Origin: Acidobacteriaceae bacterium
Lineage (GTDB): Bacteria; Acidobacteriota; Terriglobia; Terriglobales; Acidobacteriaceae
Length of the DNA: 42,429 bases
Assembly: GCA_030040425.1 (NCBI GenBank)
Contig: JASHTS010000154.1
Span: forward strand, 1 to 42,429
Direction of reading: 5' to 3'
Below the pieces are notes generated by a model that saw nothing but the letters and a program-made list of their open reading frames with translations, ran no database searches and was not told the origin of the DNA. Made by a program: the position numbers and the translations under genes. Below, in pieces: positions 41,504 through 42,429 of this stretch (position 1 is the stretch's first letter; every line of letters begins with the position of its first letter).

Positions 41504-41764
41504 ATGCGCACATTCAATATTCACGAGGCCAAGACCCATCTCTCCCGGCTGGTGGACGAGGCCGAGAAGGGAGAGCCGTTTGTGATCGCCAAGGCGGGCA
41601 AGCCCAAGGTGAAAGTGGTGGCGATCGATGCGCCCAAGGCAAAGCGGAAGCGGCGCATCGGATTCATGAAGGGCGCTTATACCCTTCCGGATAACTTCAT
41701 TGAACTCGACAAGAAGCTGGATAAGGAGATTGAGGAACTGTTTCTGGGTAAAGGCAGGAAATGA
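41504..41764 (+). CDS. Phd/YefM-family antitoxin
   Basis: An 86-residue antitoxin. The N-terminal DNA-binding part is MRTFNIHEAKTHLSRLVDEAEKGEPFVIAKAGKPKVKVV, the Phd/YefM signature, followed by a basic linker (KAKRKRRIGFMKG) and an acidic C-terminal tail (LDKKLDKEIEELFLG) likely to wrap the toxin. ATG 41504 lies just after a GAGG sequence. Its stop overlaps the toxin start (ATGA). A 22-bp palindrome upstream is a likely operator. Confidence 0.9.
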   Translation: MRTFNIHEAKTHLSRLVDEAEKGEPFVIAKAGKPKVKVVAIDAPKAKRKRRIGFMKGAYTLPDNFIELDKKLDKEIEELFLGKGRK

Positions 41765-42147
41765 AGTTTCTCCTCGACACGCATTTCCTTCTCTGGCTGC
41801 CGATCGATCATGGCGCCATCCCTTCAGCAGCCCGGAGATTGCTTGCCGATCCCGGCCATGAGTTTTTCTTCAGCGCAGCGAGTTTGTGGGAGATCGCGCT
41901 GAAGAGGGCGCGCTTTGGCAGCGGATTCGGATTCGAACCCCGGGAAGTCCGCCGGCATTTCAAGGAGAACGGCTACGGAGAGCTGCCGGTCAAAGGCGAG
42001 CACGCGGTTGCCATCGATTCACTTCCGCCCATACACAAAGATCCCTTCGACCGCCTCCTGATTGCGCAGGCGATGATCGAAGGGATCACGTTGCTTACCG
42101 CGGACGGGACGATTGCGCGCTATCCGGGCCCCATCCGGAAGGTGTAG
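41761..42147 (+). CDS. PIN-domain toxin (VapC-like)
   Basis: A 128-residue PIN-domain ribonuclease. The acidic catalytic set is D6 (MKFLLDTHFLLW), E44 (ASLWEIALKRA), D97 (DPFDRLLIAQAM) and D115 (LLTADGTI). The size and the paired antitoxin with a 4-base overlap fit a type II toxin-antitoxin module that cleaves RNA when the antitoxin is degraded. The target RNA is unknown. Seven bases separate it from the convergent bacilliredoxin gene. Confidence 0.92.
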   Translation: MKFLLDTHFLLWLPIDHGAIPSAARRLLADPGHEFFFSAASLWEIALKRARFGSGFGFEPREVRRHFKENGYGELPVKGEHAVAIDSLPPIHKDPFDRLLIAQAMIEGITLLTADGTIARYPGPIRKV

Positions 42148-42154
42148 AGGCTTC

Positions 42155-42429
42155 TTACGCTGTCGTCCGCGCGCACAGCTCATCAAAGGCGCGCACCAGC
42201 TCTTCGGCGATCATCTGCGCCGTGGCCTGCTCAATGACGTAGCGCTGCATGAGGTACACCAGCTTGCCGTCGCGCAGAATGGCGATGGCAGGCGAACTGG
42301 GCGGATTGCCTTCAAAATAGCTGCGCACGCGCTCGGTGGCTTCGCGATCCTGGCCGGCGAAGACGGTGATCTTGTGATCGGGCTGGCTGGCGGATTGCGC
42401 CAGCGCCAGGCGGACGCCGGGCCGCATCT
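42155..42429 (-). CDS. Bacilliredoxin-like protein (BrxA/BrxB, YphP/YqiW family), partial
   Basis: The C-terminal ~91 residues of a disulfide-handling protein. RPGVRLAL, ITVFAGQDREATERVRSYFEGNPPSSPAIAILRDGKLVYLMQR and the closing LVRAFDELC match the family core. The N-terminal CxC active-site region is outside the window, so activity cannot be judged. The frame stays open through the window edge. In Firmicutes these proteins act on bacillithiol adducts. Relatives occur in Acidobacteria, where the thiol partner is uncertain. Confidence 0.85.
   Translation of the reverse strand, partial: MRPGVRLALAQSASQPDHKITVFAGQDREATERVRSYFEGNPPSSPAIAILRDGKLVYLMQRYVIEQATAQMIAEELVRAFDELCARTTA

Overview
The window looks like a chromosomal segment of a GC-rich Acidobacteriota genome, most likely class Terriglobia (Acidobacteriaceae-like). 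This rests on gene content and style: a Tat-targeted Gfo/Idh oxidoreductase, a cytochrome P460-like protein, a PQQ dehydrogenase with a built-in haem domain, a 7TM-SpoIIE phosphatase, an MCE protein with C-terminal repeats and many short dispersed repeats. No rRNA or tRNA gene marks the taxon, so the placement is inference. I see no insertion sequence, prophage, CRISPR array, tRNA or rRNA.

Layout. Positions 2-3822 are the end of a surface-polysaccharide operon: flippase tail, Wzy/ligase-like membrane protein, GT4 and GT2, tightly packed or overlapping. Then come nfo, leuS and a membrane protein (3862-8283). A minus-strand block follows, in transcription order acpS, an MCE/MlaD protein and cytochrome P460 (11035 down to 8722). 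A small cysteine-containing unknown gene (+), recG (-), a secreted Gfo/Idh oxidoreductase (+) and an uncharacterised AAA ATPase (-) lead to 17 kb. A plus-strand run from 17.3 to 25.3 kb carries an ABC exporter pair, a RibD/DHFR-like reductase, a DUF374 acyltransferase, queA, polA and a small membrane protein. A 563-base gap with three successive hairpins and a terminator-like end may hold a small RNA. Next are a 7TM-SpoIIE phosphatase (-), an M48 protease (+), a small HTH protein with a clear promoter and inverted repeat, a small unknown gene bracketed by repeats, and the co-directional pepP-accB-accC group. The last part has a PQQ/cytochrome c dehydrogenase, an orphan Flp pilin, DinB, thiE, two APC permeases, a Phd-PIN toxin-antitoxin pair with a perfect 22-bp palindrome, and the edge of a bacilliredoxin gene.

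Most genes are household functions: fatty-acid synthesis (accB, accC, acpS), translation and tRNA modification (leuS, queA), replication and repair (polA, recG, nfo), envelope work and thiamine synthesis.

The least explained layer is non-genic: three families of short dispersed repeats. Family A is an imperfect palindrome with arms like CCCACCCTTTCGC and GCGAAAGGATGGG, in four places. Family B is a tandem octamer of the AGTCAGCR type, including an inverted pair between accB and accC that runs up to the accC start codon and leaves no visible ribosome binding site. Family C is a G-rich heptamer/octamer (GGGTCAG, GGATCAG, GAGGGAAC). Members of A and C lie in frame inside leuS, where they encode extra loops. 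These repeats, the candidate RNA at 25.6 kb and the operator-like palindromes are the best leads for something undescribed.
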